The translations under genes and the position numbers were made by a program. Shown piece by piece: positions 53,725 through 63,242 of a stretch of DNA of 64,000 nucleotides. Below the pieces are notes generated by a model. That model was not told the DNA's origin. It did no database searches and was given only the letters and a program-made list of their open reading frames with translations. The DNA is from Achromobacter sp. B7 (GTDB taxonomy: Bacteria > Pseudomonadota > Gammaproteobacteria > Burkholderiales > Burkholderiaceae_B). Where the stretch lies: positions 4,588,001-4,652,000 of the forward strand of contig NZ_CP032084.1 in the NCBI RefSeq assembly GCF_003600685.1, written 5' to 3'. Positions within the stretch are counted from its first letter, which is position 1. Every line of letters begins with the position of its first letter.

Positions 53725-54357
53725 TTACTTCAGATCGCGGGCAACCAGAAAGGTTTCCGAGGATTTATCCCGAGACGCCTTTGGTTTGCGCTCGACTACA
53801 CGCTTGAAGTGCTGCTTGAAGGACTGCACGATCTGCGAAAAGCCGCTACCGTGGAAGGCCTTGACGATCAGCGCCCCATTGGGCTTGAGATGAGCGCGGG
53901 AAAACTCCATCGCCAGCTCGCACACATGCTGAATGCGCGCGGAGTCGGCACTACCCACGCCTGACAAGTTGGGGGCCATATCCGAGATTACAAGGTCTAC
54001 GGCGCGAGATCCGACCATGTCTTCCAATTGTTTCAGAACGTCATCGTCGCGGAAGTCGCCCTGGATGAATTCCACCCCGGCCACCGGCTCCATGGGAAGC
54101 AGATCCAGCGCAATAATACGTCCGTCCACGACGCCGCCCGGCCCGGCCAGGCGCTCGCGCGCCACTTGGGACCAGCTGCCCGGGGCCGAGCCCAGGTCAA
54201 TGACCAGGTCGCCCCGGCGCATCAGCTTTTCAGTGTCCAGGATCTCGATCAGCTTGAAGGCGGCACGGGCGCGATAGCCCTTCTGTTGCGCCAGCTTCAC
54301 ATAGGGATCGTTGATGTGCTGGTGAATCCAGTCTTTAGAGAATTTATTCTTGGCCAT
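53725..54357 (-). CDS. rlmE: 23S rRNA 2'-O-methyltransferase RlmE
   Basis: The 210-residue protein shows the RlmE pattern: [23 protein letters not shown] motif [13 protein letters not shown], and [11 protein letters not shown] with the catalytic Asp, plus the C-terminal [14 protein letters not shown]. It methylates U2552 of 23S rRNA. It precedes ftsH on the minus strand, as in many proteobacteria. It is divergent from yhbY. Confidence 0.97.
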   Translation of the reverse strand: MAKNKFSKDWIHQHINDPYVKLAQQKGYRARAAFKLIEILDTEKLMRRGDLVIDLGSAPGSWSQVARERLAGPGGVVDGRIIALDLLPMEPVAGVEFIQGDFRDDDVLKQLEDMVGSRAVDLVISDMAPNLSGVGSADSARIQHVCELAMEFSRAHLKPNGALIVKAFHGSGFSQIVQSFKQHFKRVVERKPKASRDKSSETFLVARDLK

Positions 54358-54375
54358 TACCGTACAATTCCACGC

Positions 54376-54978
54376 ATGCCTATATTAGAACTTACCTCTC
54401 GTGAGCGCAGCGACCTTCGCTCCGCCGCTCACCCTCTGCGCCCCGTCGTCCTGATTGGCGACAATGGCCTGACCGAAGCCGTGCTCAAGGAAATCGACCT
54501 GGCACTGGCTTCTCATGGCCTCATCAAGGTACGCGCCGGCGGCGATGACCGCGAGGCCCGCGAGACCATGTTGTCGACGATCTGCGACACCCTGTCTTGC
54601 GCCCCGGTGCACCACCTGGGCAAGACCCTGATTCTGTTCCGCCCCCTGGCCGGCAACGTCAAGCCCGCCGCGCTGGCTGCTATGGAGCCCGTGGCTCCTG
54701 CCAAGCGCCGCGCTTCCGAACCCTACACGCCGAAGAAGCTGGCCGCCGAAGGCAAGAGCCTGGCCAAGCGTCCGCGCCGTAGCGAGTCCGAAGAGCCCAA
54801 GCCGGCCAAGGCCCGCTTCGTGCCGCAAGACCAGCTCAACAAGAACGGCAAGCCCATGCGCCCCAGCAACAAGCGGGCTACCGCCAGCGGCCACGGCATT
54901 CCCCGCCGCGCCGGCAGTGCGCTGAGCCTGCGGGCCGGAGCACGCAGCGGCACCAGCCGCAAGACAGCAAAAAAATAA
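54376..54978 (+). CDS. yhbY: YhbY-family RNA-binding protein
   Basis: I start at the ATG at 54376 ([12 protein letters not shown]). The first 95 residues form a CRS1-YhbY (CRM) domain with the motif [14 protein letters not shown] and a following GKTLILFRP. The extra 100 residues are a basic, lysine/alanine/arginine-rich tail, as in Burkholderiales. YhbY-type proteins bind the 50S precursor. The longer frame from 54028 is antisense to rlmE and is not used. Confidence 0.9.
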   Translation: MPILELTSRERSDLRSAAHPLRPVVLIGDNGLTEAVLKEIDLALASHGLIKVRAGGDDREARETMLSTICDTLSCAPVHHLGKTLILFRPLAGNVKPAALAAMEPVAPAKRRASEPYTPKKLAAEGKSLAKRPRRSESEEPKPAKARFVPQDQLNKNGKPMRPSNKRATASGHGIPRRAGSALSLRAGARSGTSRKTAKK

Positions 54979-54993
54979 GGCCGGGCACAAAAA

Positions 54994-55012
54994 CGGGCGC
55001 TTTACGCGCCCG
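54994..55012. terminator. Hairpin between yhbY and greA
   Basis: CGGGCGC and GCGCCCG form a 7-bp stem around TTTAC. No strong T run follows on the plus strand. It lies between convergent genes and may act with another factor. Confidence 0.45.
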
Positions 55013-55108
55013 GTCCACCATAGCGATCCGCGTAGGTACCGCGGGCAGCCAGCCTAACGCAGGCTTCAAGCTATGGCGTTTTGACAGTGTACCGCCAAGG
55101 CGATCGCG

Positions 55109-55585
55109 TTAGATGTAACGCACGCCCAGAACTTCATATTCGCGAACGCCAGCCGGGGCCTTGACCTCGACCACGTCGCCTTCGCTTTTGCCGATCAGCG
55201 CACGCGCCACCGGGCTGGATACGGAAATCAGATTGGCCTTGATGTCGGCCTCGACGTCACCGACGATCTGGTACGTCACGCGGTCACCCGAATCCAGGTC
55301 TTCGATATCCACGGTAGCGCCAAACACGGCGCGGCCTTCGGCATCCAGCGAAGTCGGATCGATCAGGTGGGCGTTGGAAAGCGTGCCTTCAAGTTCGGCA
55401 ATCCGGCCTTCGATAAAGCCTTGGCGCTCGCGAGCAGCGTCATATTCGGCGTTTTCCGACAGATCGCCCTGCGCTCGCGCTTCGGCGATGGCGTTGATAA
55501 CGGCAGGACGTTCCACGGTTTTCAGCCGCTGGAGCTCTTCTTGCAAGCGCTCGGCCCCGCGCACGGTCAAAGGAATGGCAGACAT
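55109..55585 (-). CDS. greA: Transcription elongation factor GreA
   Basis: I start at the ATG giving [14 protein letters not shown] (55583-55585), the family-typical 158-residue length. The N-terminal coiled coil has the conserved acidic tip [12 protein letters not shown] and the C-terminal domain the [12 protein letters not shown] segment. GreA stimulates cleavage of backtracked RNA in RNA polymerase. Its leader holds a terminator-like hairpin. Confidence 0.96.
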   Translation of the reverse strand: MSAIPLTVRGAERLQEELQRLKTVERPAVINAIAEARAQGDLSENAEYDAARERQGFIEGRIAELEGTLSNAHLIDPTSLDAEGRAVFGATVDIEDLDSGDRVTYQIVGDVEADIKANLISVSSPVARALIGKSEGDVVEVKAPAGVREYEVLGVRYI

Positions 55586-55605
55586 GTCGTTTCCCAAACA
55601 AAAAG

Positions 55606-55630
55606 TAGAAAAACGCCCCGACGGAGCGTT
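55606..55630 (-). terminator. Terminator-like hairpin in the greA leader
   Basis: On the minus strand AACGCTCC-GTC-GGGGCGTT forms an 8-bp stem with one G-U pair, followed by TTTTTC. It is about 27 bases before the greA ATG, so it could attenuate greA or release a leader RNA. Confidence 0.6.
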
Positions 55631-55704
55631 CTCGGTGAAGGTCGTTACCGTGGCGCGCACCCGCTGTCGGTGCAAGATTTGACACGAAGCTAGCGGCGCG
55701 GACG

Positions 55705-55740
55705 ACCAAAACAAAACCCCGGCTCGGGTCGGAACCGGGG
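55705..55740 (-). terminator. Upstream terminator before greA
   Basis: On the minus strand CCCCGG and CCGGGG pair around an 11-12-nt loop and are followed by TTTTGTTTT. It likely ends transcription coming from the permease side or is part of the greA leader. Confidence 0.55.
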
Positions 55741-55910
55741 CAATCAAAGTCATATTGTGGGCAAACTCCACCGGAATTGCAAGCCACCCCGGAAAACGTG
55801 CTTTTGCACGCATTTCGGGGCTGTAACCCGCCAAAAACGGCTATTTCGTCAAAAATCCCTCAAGGCGGCGCGGGCTGGCTTGACGATCGCGAAGGGCTGT
55901 GGCCAAAAAG

Positions 55911-55927
55911 ATACTATTCAATAGTAT
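55911..55927. promoter_or_regulatory. AT-rich palindrome downstream of the permease
   Basis: ATACTATT-C-AATAGTAT is a perfect inverted repeat in otherwise GC-rich DNA. It lies 80 bp past the permease stop and may bind a regulator. Confidence 0.35.
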
Positions 55928-56006
55928 TTTGTCATCCAGCCTGGCGCGGCGCCTGCCAGATACCGGCCAGATCAACGACCGGGGCCACGACCCGGCCGCC
56001 CCACGC

Positions 56007-57332
56007 CTAGACCACCGGCCCCGGCTTCCGACGGCGCAGCAGCGCATACAGGATGATGGCGCCGAACGTGGCGGTGCCGATTCCGCCCAGCATGAAGTCA
56101 CCGATCTTGATGGTGAAGTCGCCCGCGCCCAGCACCAAGGTGACGGCGGCGACGATCAGATTGCGGTTGTCGCTGAAATCCACCTGGTTGACCACCCAGA
56201 TCCGCGCGCCCGCAATGGCGATCAGGCCGAACACCACCACCGACATGCCGCCCAACACCGGGCCGGGAATCGTCTGGATCAGCGCGCCGAACTTAGGCGA
56301 AAAGCCCAGCACGACGGCGATCAGCGCGGCCACGACGAAGACCAGCGTGGAATAGATGCGGGTAACCGCCATGACCCCGATGTTCTCGGCGTAGGTCGTG
56401 ACGCCCGTGCCGCCCACCGCGCCCGACACCATGGTTGCCACGCCGTCGCCCACGAAGGCGCGGCCCAGATAGCGGTCCAGGTCCTGGCCCGTCATCGCGC
56501 TGACGGCCTTCACGTGCCCCAGGTTTTCGGCGACCAGGATGATGGCGACAGGCACGATCAGGCCCATGGCCTCGGCCTTGAAGACCGGAGCGGCAAAATG
56601 CGGCAAGCCGATCCAGGCCGCGGCGGCCACGCCTGAAAAGTCGATGGGCTTGCCCAGCCCCATGCCGTTGGCCAGCACGGCGTAGACCACGCACGCCAGG
56701 ATCAGCCCGACCAGGATCAACAGGCGCTGGACCATGCCCTTGGTGTAGACGGCGATGCCGCCGACGCAAACAATGGTGACCAGCGCCATGAACGTGTCAA
56801 AACCCGACGCGCCCATGGCGCCCTTGGCCGCGATGGGCGCCAGATTCAAGCCGATCACCGCAACCACCGCGCCCGTGACGACAGGAGGCATCAGGGCGTC
56901 GATCCAGTTGGCGCCACTGCCCGAGCGCGCGTTGACGATCCACACGATCACCCCGATCAGCGTATAGGCCAGGCCACACGCGATGATGGCGCCCAGCGCC
57001 ACGCCGATGTTGGCGTTGGCGCCACCGCCCGCATAGCCGGTGACCGCGATCACGCCGCCGATGAAAGCGAAGCTGGACCCCAGGTAGCTGGGCACCCGGC
57101 CGCCGACAAACAGGAAGAAGATCAGCGTGCCGATGCCGGACATCAAGATCGCCACGTTGGGATCAAAGCCCATCAGCAACGGCGCCAGCACCGTCGAGCC
57201 GAACATGGCCACGACGTGCTGCGCGCCCATGGCGATGTTCTTGGGCCAGGACAGCCGTTCGTCGGGCGCAATAATAACGCCGGGTTCAGCGTCGTCCGCC
57301 AGGCGCCAACGCGGGAAATAGGAATTGGACAT
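56007..57332 (-). CDS. NCS2 uracil/pyrimidine permease (UraA/RutG-type)
   Basis: I start at MSNSYFPRWRLADDA (ATG at 57330-57332), matching RutG-type openings; longer frames reach 57485. The 441-residue protein has 14 predicted helices with the NCS2 marks AMFGSTVLAPLLMGFDPN, and GGTGVTTYAENIGVMAVTR. It is a proton-coupled uracil or pyrimidine importer. No rut operon is adjacent, so I give no gene symbol. Confidence 0.88.
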   Translation of the reverse strand: MSNSYFPRWRLADDAEPGVIIAPDERLSWPKNIAMGAQHVVAMFGSTVLAPLLMGFDPNVAILMSGIGTLIFFLFVGGRVPSYLGSSFAFIGGVIAVTGYAGGGANANIGVALGAIIACGLAYTLIGVIVWIVNARSGSGANWIDALMPPVVTGAVVAVIGLNLAPIAAKGAMGASGFDTFMALVTIVCVGGIAVYTKGMVQRLLILVGLILACVVYAVLANGMGLGKPIDFSGVAAAAWIGLPHFAAPVFKAEAMGLIVPVAIILVAENLGHVKAVSAMTGQDLDRYLGRAFVGDGVATMVSGAVGGTGVTTYAENIGVMAVTRIYSTLVFVVAALIAVVLGFSPKFGALIQTIPGPVLGGMSVVVFGLIAIAGARIWVVNQVDFSDNRNLIVAAVTLVLGAGDFTIKIGDFMLGGIGTATFGAIILYALLRRRKPGPVV

Positions 57333-57474
57333 GGATATCCCAAATAAGGTGTCGGGGTAAGCGGGCGCCAGTGTAAAGGGGGCCACGAAAGGGCGGCAAT
57401 GTTTAAGTTGCGCTTGCCCAATGCCGTTCATTAGTTGAACGCCCCGCAATTCCCCCCAAGTACCAGGAGACATC

Positions 57475-57921
57475 ATGGCTATCAATTCCCTCGGCGGCTC
57501 ATCCCGGATCGGCAGTTTGGCCGACCTGTGGGTCCAGAAGATTCAAGCCAATAAGGAAGCGAAGGATCCCGCGGGCGGGGAGGCGACCACGGTCACCCCC
57601 GACGGCAAGATCCGCGTCAACAACGCTGGGGCGCTGAGCGTTGGGGGCACCAAGGCCTCGGAAGACACCGGTAACGACGACGAATTCACGCGTCAGATCA
57701 AAGAGCTGCAAAAGCAGCTCAAGCGCATCATGGATCAGATCGCCAAGGTGCAGGCCAGCGGCATGTCGGACGAGATGAAGGCACAGCAGCTTCAAGCGCT
57801 GAACGGCCAGGCCATGCAGATCCAAGGCCAGATCCAGCAGGTGCTGGTCCAGCAGGCCAAGGCGGCCATGGCCAGCGCCGCGGCCGGCGCATCGGGCGGC
57901 GGCGTATCCACCACGGCTTGA
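57475..57921 (+). CDS. FlxA-like protein
   Basis: The 148-residue protein has a disordered Gly/Ala start and a coiled coil (TRQIKELQKQLKRIMDQIAKVQ, then QALNGQAMQIQGQI) as in FlxA-like proteins. It has good coding potential and an AGGAGA ribosome site. Function in this group is unknown. A hairpin follows at 57932-57971. Confidence 0.75.
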   Translation: MAINSLGGSSRIGSLADLWVQKIQANKEAKDPAGGEATTVTPDGKIRVNNAGALSVGGTKASEDTGNDDEFTRQIKELQKQLKRIMDQIAKVQASGMSDEMKAQQLQALNGQAMQIQGQIQQVLVQQAKAAMASAAAGASGGGVSTTA

Positions 57922-58052
57922 CCGCAGCGCGTCATCAGCGGGGGGCCACCATCACGGCCCCACGCTGATGAGCCGCATCAAAATTTCTGATTGGACGCGT
58001 TGCAGACCAGACATTACTGTCTCCAGACAAATTAAAACTACGGAGACAAACC

Positions 58053-59390
58053 ATGCACGCAATGCGCACCGCCCTTGCAGGCGCCCTTGCAGGCGCCCTG
58101 CTGGCCGTCTGCTCGGCACCTGCCCTGGCCGGCACCGTCACGGTGATCACGTCGTTCCCGAAGGACCTGACGCAGGCCTACAAGACCGCGTTTGAAAAGG
58201 CCAACCCCGGCATCACGCTGGAAATCCTGAACAAGAACACCGTGTCGGGCATTGCCTATGTGCGCGAAACGCCCGCCGGCCAACGCCCCGAAGTGTTCTG
58301 GGCCAGCGCGCCCGACGCCTTCGAAGTGCTGGGCCGCGACAAGCTGCTGGCCAAATCGTCCGACGTGGCGAACAAAGACGTGCCTGACAAGGTGGGCAAC
58401 TATCCCATCAACGATCCGTCGGGCATGTACCTGGGCCAGGCGCTGGCCGGCTACGGCATCGTCTACAACACGCGGTATATCGCGGCGCACAAGATTCCCG
58501 CGCCGGTGGAGTGGAAGGATTTGCTGTCGCCCAAGTGGTTTGGCCACGTGGGCATCACGTCGCCGTCGCGCTCGGGCACCATGCATTTGACCGTGGAAAC
58601 CATCTTGCAAGGCGAAGGCTGGGATGACGGCTGGAACACCTTGCTGCGCATGTCCGGCAACAGCAGCGCGGTGACAGAACGGTCATTCGGCGTGCCCGAC
58701 GGCGTGAACAACGGCCAGTTCGGCGCCGGCCCGGTCATCGACTTCTTTGGCCTGTCCAGCAAGTATTCGAAGTTCCCCGTTGAATTCGTCTATCCGTCCG
58801 AGACCGCGATCGTGCCCGCCAACATCGCCTTGATCGACGGCGCGAAAAATACCGAGGAAGGCAAGAAGTTCATCGCCTTCACGTTAAGCCAGGCCGGCCA
58901 GGAGCTGCTGCTGGAACCGAAGATCTCGCGTCTTCCGGTGCTGCCGTATTCCGCGCTTGCCGGCAAGATCCCGCCCGGCTATCCAGACCCCGCGGACATT
59001 GCCAAGCGCAGCAAGGTGCAATTTAACGCCGACCTGTCCCAGACGCGCTATTACGTCGTGCAATCGCTATATGACCAAACCGTCACTTTCCGCTTGAAGG
59101 AATTGCAGGCCGCCACCAAGGCGATCTACGACGCCGAGGCCAAGCTGGGCGACAAGGCCAAGTCGGGCAAGGCGGCCGAGCTGCTGGCCCAGGCGCGCAA
59201 GCTTGCCTGGGCACCGCTGGTCGATGGCAAGAAGGCCGCCGACCCGGCCTTCCTGGCGATCTTCGCGGGCAATAAGAAAGACGCCGCGGTCAACCAGCAG
59301 ATCACCCAGCTGGAAGGCGAGTGGAACGGCAAGTCCAAGGCCAACTACGAAGAAGCCGTGAAGCTGGCCAAGCAGGCTGCCGCGCTGTAA
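58053..59390 (+). CDS. ABC transporter substrate-binding protein
   Basis: The 445-residue protein has a signal peptide (MHAMRTALAGALAGALLAVC, cleaved near APALAG) and a type 2 periplasmic-binding fold: TVTVITSFPKDLTQAYKTAF, GYGIVYNTRYI and ITSPSRSGTMHLTV. The first about 345 residues resemble Fe(III) or 2-aminoethylphosphonate binders. A further 90-residue helical C-terminal part with PAFLAIFAGNKKDA is unusual for this group. It belongs to the operon with the permease and ATPase. Confidence 0.85.
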   Translation: MHAMRTALAGALAGALLAVCSAPALAGTVTVITSFPKDLTQAYKTAFEKANPGITLEILNKNTVSGIAYVRETPAGQRPEVFWASAPDAFEVLGRDKLLAKSSDVANKDVPDKVGNYPINDPSGMYLGQALAGYGIVYNTRYIAAHKIPAPVEWKDLLSPKWFGHVGITSPSRSGTMHLTVETILQGEGWDDGWNTLLRMSGNSSAVTERSFGVPDGVNNGQFGAGPVIDFFGLSSKYSKFPVEFVYPSETAIVPANIALIDGAKNTEEGKKFIAFTLSQAGQELLLEPKISRLPVLPYSALAGKIPPGYPDPADIAKRSKVQFNADLSQTRYYVVQSLYDQTVTFRLKELQAATKAIYDAEAKLGDKAKSGKAAELLAQARKLAWAPLVDGKKAADPAFLAIFAGNKKDAAVNQQITQLEGEWNGKSKANYEEAVKLAKQAAAL

Positions 59391-59503
59391 GCCGCCTCTG
59401 GCTGACCGCCCGTGGCTGACCGCCCGTGGCGAACCGCCCATAGCGAACCGCCCCGGGCACGCGCCCGGGGCGCAGTCCCCTGGCAACGATTTCGGGAATC
59501 TCG

Positions 59504-61216
59504 ATGAATTCTTCGGGCCACTCACGCCTGCCCGCCGGCCCCGTATTGACGGCGCTGCTGGTATTCGGCTTTCTGCTGCTTTTTCTTGTCGTGCCCGTGG
59601 GCACGGTCTTCTACAGCGCCTTCGTGAACGCCGACGGCAGTTTCACGATGGGCCACTTCGGCGCCTTCTTCAATCAACCGCTAATGCAGGAAGCGTTCTT
59701 CAACAGCCTGTACGCGGCGGGCTGGTCGGCGCTGCTGGCGTCGCTGATCGCGGTGCCACTGGCGTACTTCACGGTGCGCTTCGATTTTCGCGGTGCGCTG
59801 ATCATCCAGACGCTGGGCGTGCTGCCGCTGATCATGCCGCCGTTTGTGGGCGCCGTCGCGATGCAGCTGATCTTCGGGCGGTCGGGCAGCGTCAACCTGC
59901 TGCTGAACGACTGGTTCGGGTTCACGATCCCGTTCATGGAAGGCTTGAACGGCGTCATCTTTGTTGAAGCGCTGCACTACTTTCCGTTCATCCTGATGAA
60001 CCTGGTGGTGGCGTTGCGCAATATCGACGGCGCCATGGAAGAGGCCGCATTCAACCTGGGCTCGCGCGGGTTTCGCCTGTTCCGCCGCGTGATTTTCCCG
60101 CTGGCCCTGCCCGGCTACGTGGCCGGCGCGTCGCTGGTGTTCGTCAAGGTGTTCGACGACCTGGGCACCCCGCTGGTGCTGGGCACCACCAACATGCTGG
60201 CGCCGCAAGCGTACCTGCGCATTACGCAGGTGGGGCTGGAAGATCCGCTGGGCTATGTGATCAGCGTCATCATGATCGCGTTTTCGATTCTGGCGCTGTG
60301 GCTGTCGGCGCGCGTGCTCAAGGGGCGCGATTATTCCACCTTGCAAAAGGGCGGCAACTCCATCCAGAAGCGCAAGCTGGGGCCAATGGAAAGCGTGCTG
60401 GCCTATGGGTGGATCATCCTGGTGATGCTGCTGGTGCTGTCGCCGCACATGGGCGTGCTGCTGCTGTCGCTGGCCAGCGTCTGGAGCTTCGCCCCGCTGC
60501 CGGATGGCTACACGCTGGCGCATTACTCGGCGGTGTTCTCGGAATCGCAGGGCATGATCGCCAACACCTTGCTCTATTGCGGTCTGGCGGCCGGGGTGGA
60601 CGTCATTCTTGGCACCGCCATCGCCTACCTGATGCTGCGCACGCGGTTGCCGGCGCGGCAGTGGCTGGACTTGATGGCGTCGGCCGCGCTGGCGATACCG
60701 GGCATCGTGCTGGCAATCGGTTTCCTGCGCACGTTTCGCGGCATCGAGCTGCCGGGTACCGGCACGTTGCTGACCTCGTCGTGGATCATCATCATGATCG
60801 CGTATTCGGTCAGGCGCCTGCCCTACGCGCTGCGCTCGTGCGTGGCCTCGTTGCAGCAGATCAACGTGTCGCTGGAGGAAGCCGCGCAATCGCTGGGCGC
60901 CACCCGCATGAGCACGATCCGCCGTGTCGTCGTGCCCTTGATGGCGGGCGGCATGCTGGCCGGCTTCGTGACCAGCTTCGTGACGGCGGCGGTGGAATTG
61001 TCGGCCACCATCATGCTGGTCACCAAGGACAGCCAGGCGCCCATGAGCTACGGCATCTATCTGTATATGCAAAGCGCGGCGGGCCGGGGGCCCGGCGCCG
61101 CGCTGGGCGTGCTGGCGGTGGCCGCGGTGGCCATCGGCACGTATGTATCGCACCTGCTGGTAGAGCGCGCGCAGTCGCGCCAGCGTCCGGCACGCACTGA
61201 AGGGGAATCCGCATGA
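59504..61216 (+). CDS. ABC transporter permease (FbpB-type, two fused halves)
   Basis: The 570-residue protein has 12 predicted helices in two similar halves, each with an EAA loop: EEAAFNLGSRGFRLFRRVIF and EEAAQSLGATRMSTIRRVVV. This is the FbpB/AfuB layout. It overlaps the ATPase start by four bases (ATGA) and forms the pore of the importer. Confidence 0.9.
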   Translation: MNSSGHSRLPAGPVLTALLVFGFLLLFLVVPVGTVFYSAFVNADGSFTMGHFGAFFNQPLMQEAFFNSLYAAGWSALLASLIAVPLAYFTVRFDFRGALIIQTLGVLPLIMPPFVGAVAMQLIFGRSGSVNLLLNDWFGFTIPFMEGLNGVIFVEALHYFPFILMNLVVALRNIDGAMEEAAFNLGSRGFRLFRRVIFPLALPGYVAGASLVFVKVFDDLGTPLVLGTTNMLAPQAYLRITQVGLEDPLGYVISVIMIAFSILALWLSARVLKGRDYSTLQKGGNSIQKRKLGPMESVLAYGWIILVMLLVLSPHMGVLLLSLASVWSFAPLPDGYTLAHYSAVFSESQGMIANTLLYCGLAAGVDVILGTAIAYLMLRTRLPARQWLDLMASAALAIPGIVLAIGFLRTFRGIELPGTGTLLTSSWIIIMIAYSVRRLPYALRSCVASLQQINVSLEEAAQSLGATRMSTIRRVVVPLMAGGMLAGFVTSFVTAAVELSATIMLVTKDSQAPMSYGIYLYMQSAAGRGPGAALGVLAVAAVAIGTYVSHLLVERAQSRQRPARTEGESA

Positions 61217-62298
61217 AGAAGGTCAGCGTAGAGTGCCGCAACATCCGCCTGTCCTATGGCAAGACGGAAGTGCTGAAAGACGTGAACATCCACATCGAGC
61301 CGGGCGAGTTCTTTGCGCTGCTGGGCCCGTCCGGCTCGGGCAAGTCGACGCTGCTGCGCTTGATCGCGGGCTTCAATCGCCATAGCGCCGGCCAGTTGCT
61401 GGTGGACGGCAAGGACATCACCGGCACCCCGCCCTGGGATCGCAACATCGGCATGGTGTTCCAGAACTACGCGTTGTGGCCGCACATGACGGTCTGGGAC
61501 AACGTGGCCTTCGGGCTGGTCGAACGCAAGTTGCCGCGCGCCGAGATTCGCGCCAAGGTCGAAGCCGCGCTGGAACTGGTGGGCCTGTCGCAGTATGGCA
61601 AGCGCCGGCCCAACCAGCTGTCCGGCGGGCAGCAGCAGCGCGTGGCGCTGGCCCGCACCATCGTCATTGAACCGCAGGTGCTGCTGCTGGACGAACCGCT
61701 GTCCAATCTGGACAAGAAGCTGCGCGTGCAGATGCGCCAGGACCTGTTGAGCCTGCAACGGCGCCTGGGCATCACCACCATCTTCGTCACGCACGATCAG
61801 GAAGAAGCCATGACCACGGCCGACCGCATGGCGGTGCTGGACCACGGCGTGGTCCAGCAGATCGGCGCGCCCAGCACGCTGTTCGACTATCCGACGAACC
61901 GCTTCGTGGCCAACTTCGTGGGCACGATGAATGTGCTGGAAGGCGATGTGCGTGAACGCACCAGCGGCAGCGTAGTGCTGGCCGTGCCTGGCGTGGGTGA
62001 TCTGCATCTGCCGCTGACGGCCGAAGCCCCCGCCGCCAGCCGCCTGGCCGCCAGCTTCCGCCCCCATACCGTACAGATCGAAATGGCGGACGGCCTGGGC
62101 GACGCGCGCTATGTGTGGCTGCCCGGCATTGTGGAAAGCAGCGAATTCCTGGGCGAATTCACGCGCTACCAGGTGCTGATCGGTGAACAACGCCTGACGG
62201 CGGATCAGTCGCACCTGGCCGGGCTGTCGCCGTTTCCTATCGGCGCGCCGGTATCCATCGGACTGGAACCCACGCAAGTGCGGCTGTTGGCGGCCTAA
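61213..62298 (+). CDS. ABC transporter ATPase (FbpC/PotA-type)
   Basis: The 361-residue ATPase has Walker A GPSGSGKST, signature [13 protein letters not shown], Walker B LLLDEPLSNLD and His switch VTHDQEEAMT. A C-terminal TOBE-like domain (residues about 240-360) is present. It drives the upstream permease and stops 10 bp before the LysR gene, so the regulator may be in the operon. Confidence 0.92.
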   Translation: MKKVSVECRNIRLSYGKTEVLKDVNIHIEPGEFFALLGPSGSGKSTLLRLIAGFNRHSAGQLLVDGKDITGTPPWDRNIGMVFQNYALWPHMTVWDNVAFGLVERKLPRAEIRAKVEAALELVGLSQYGKRRPNQLSGGQQQRVALARTIVIEPQVLLLDEPLSNLDKKLRVQMRQDLLSLQRRLGITTIFVTHDQEEAMTTADRMAVLDHGVVQQIGAPSTLFDYPTNRFVANFVGTMNVLEGDVRERTSGSVVLAVPGVGDLHLPLTAEAPAASRLAASFRPHTVQIEMADGLGDARYVWLPGIVESSEFLGEFTRYQVLIGEQRLTADQSHLAGLSPFPIGAPVSIGLEPTQVRLLAA

Positions 62299-62308
62299 AC
62301 TGGCGGCC

Positions 62309-63217
62309 ATGGAAATCTATCAGATCCGCGCCTTCGTCACGGTTGCCCGCCTGGGCAACCTGACGAAGGCGGCCGAAGCGCTGTCCCTGACGCAGCCCGC
62401 CGTGACCGCGCAGATCAAGGCGCTGGAACAGAGCCTGGGCGTGGCGCTGTTCGACCGTAGTGGCGGGCGGCTGGCGCTGGCCAAGGCGGGCGAGGTGCTG
62501 CTGCCCACGGCGGAATCGCTGCTGGTGCTGGGCGCGCAATTCAAGTCCGAGGCGCAACAACTGCAAGGCAGCCTGCATGGCGTTGTGGAGCTTGGCGTAC
62601 CCAGCGAAAAACCGGATTTCCTGCGCCTGGGCGAGCTGGCCTCGGCCGTCACGCAACGCCTGCCGCTGGTGGAACTGAAGACGCAGACACTGCCCACCGC
62701 CACCTTGGCCGAACAAGTCAGCACCGGGCGGCTGCCGGCGGCGCTGACCATCGCGGCCAATCCCCCGCGTGGCGTGTTGTGGCTGCCGCTGCGCAGCGTG
62801 CGGTATCGCATCGCACTGCCCCACGACCATGCCGCGGTGCTAAAACGGGGCGGCTGGCGCGAAGTAGCGCAGTTGCCGTGGCTGGATGGCCCGTCGGGCA
62901 GCCACACGCATCTGTTGCTGCGCGACATGTTTGAACGCCACGGCCTGTCGCCTCGCGTCGTCATGCAAAACGATGACCAGGCCAATTTGGAAGCGCTGGT
63001 GCGCGCCGGCGCGGGCTGCGCGCTGTTGCGGGAGGAAACCGCCTTGGCCGGCGCGGCCTCGAATGATTTCATGGTGTGGGGCCAGGCACGTGCCGACGCC
63101 ATGCTAGGCTTCATCCTGCCCTATGAACGCGCCAGCGAACCCGCCCTGGTGGCGTTAAGCTCCCTCATCCAAACCATCTGGAAGCCGCGCGCGGCAATCG
63201 CACCGGCCCAGCTTTAA
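62309..63217 (+). CDS. LysR-family regulator
   Basis: The 302-residue protein has an N-terminal HTH (MEIYQIRAFVTVARLGNLTK, SLTQPAVTAQIKALEQ) and an effector domain. It directly follows the ABC importer genes on the same strand, so it probably controls them in response to their substrate. Confidence 0.93.
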   Translation: MEIYQIRAFVTVARLGNLTKAAEALSLTQPAVTAQIKALEQSLGVALFDRSGGRLALAKAGEVLLPTAESLLVLGAQFKSEAQQLQGSLHGVVELGVPSEKPDFLRLGELASAVTQRLPLVELKTQTLPTATLAEQVSTGRLPAALTIAANPPRGVLWLPLRSVRYRIALPHDHAAVLKRGGWREVAQLPWLDGPSGSHTHLLLRDMFERHGLSPRVVMQNDDQANLEALVRAGAGCALLREETALAGAASNDFMVWGQARADAMLGFILPYERASEPALVALSSLIQTIWKPRAAIAPAQL

Positions 63218-63242
63218 GCCTTATTTGCGCATCACAAACGTA

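Larger units (their letters stand above)
55586..56006. other. greA leader and intergenic region
   Basis: No gene is seen. It holds two minus-strand hairpins with T runs (55606-55630 and 55705-55740) and an AT-rich 17-bp palindrome (55911-55927) just downstream of the permease gene. Confidence 0.55.

Noticed and set aside
59681..61153. 490-residue minus-strand frame opposite the ABC permease
   Set aside because: Very rich in His, Arg and Gln, as expected of an antisense frame to membrane-protein codons; no start site.
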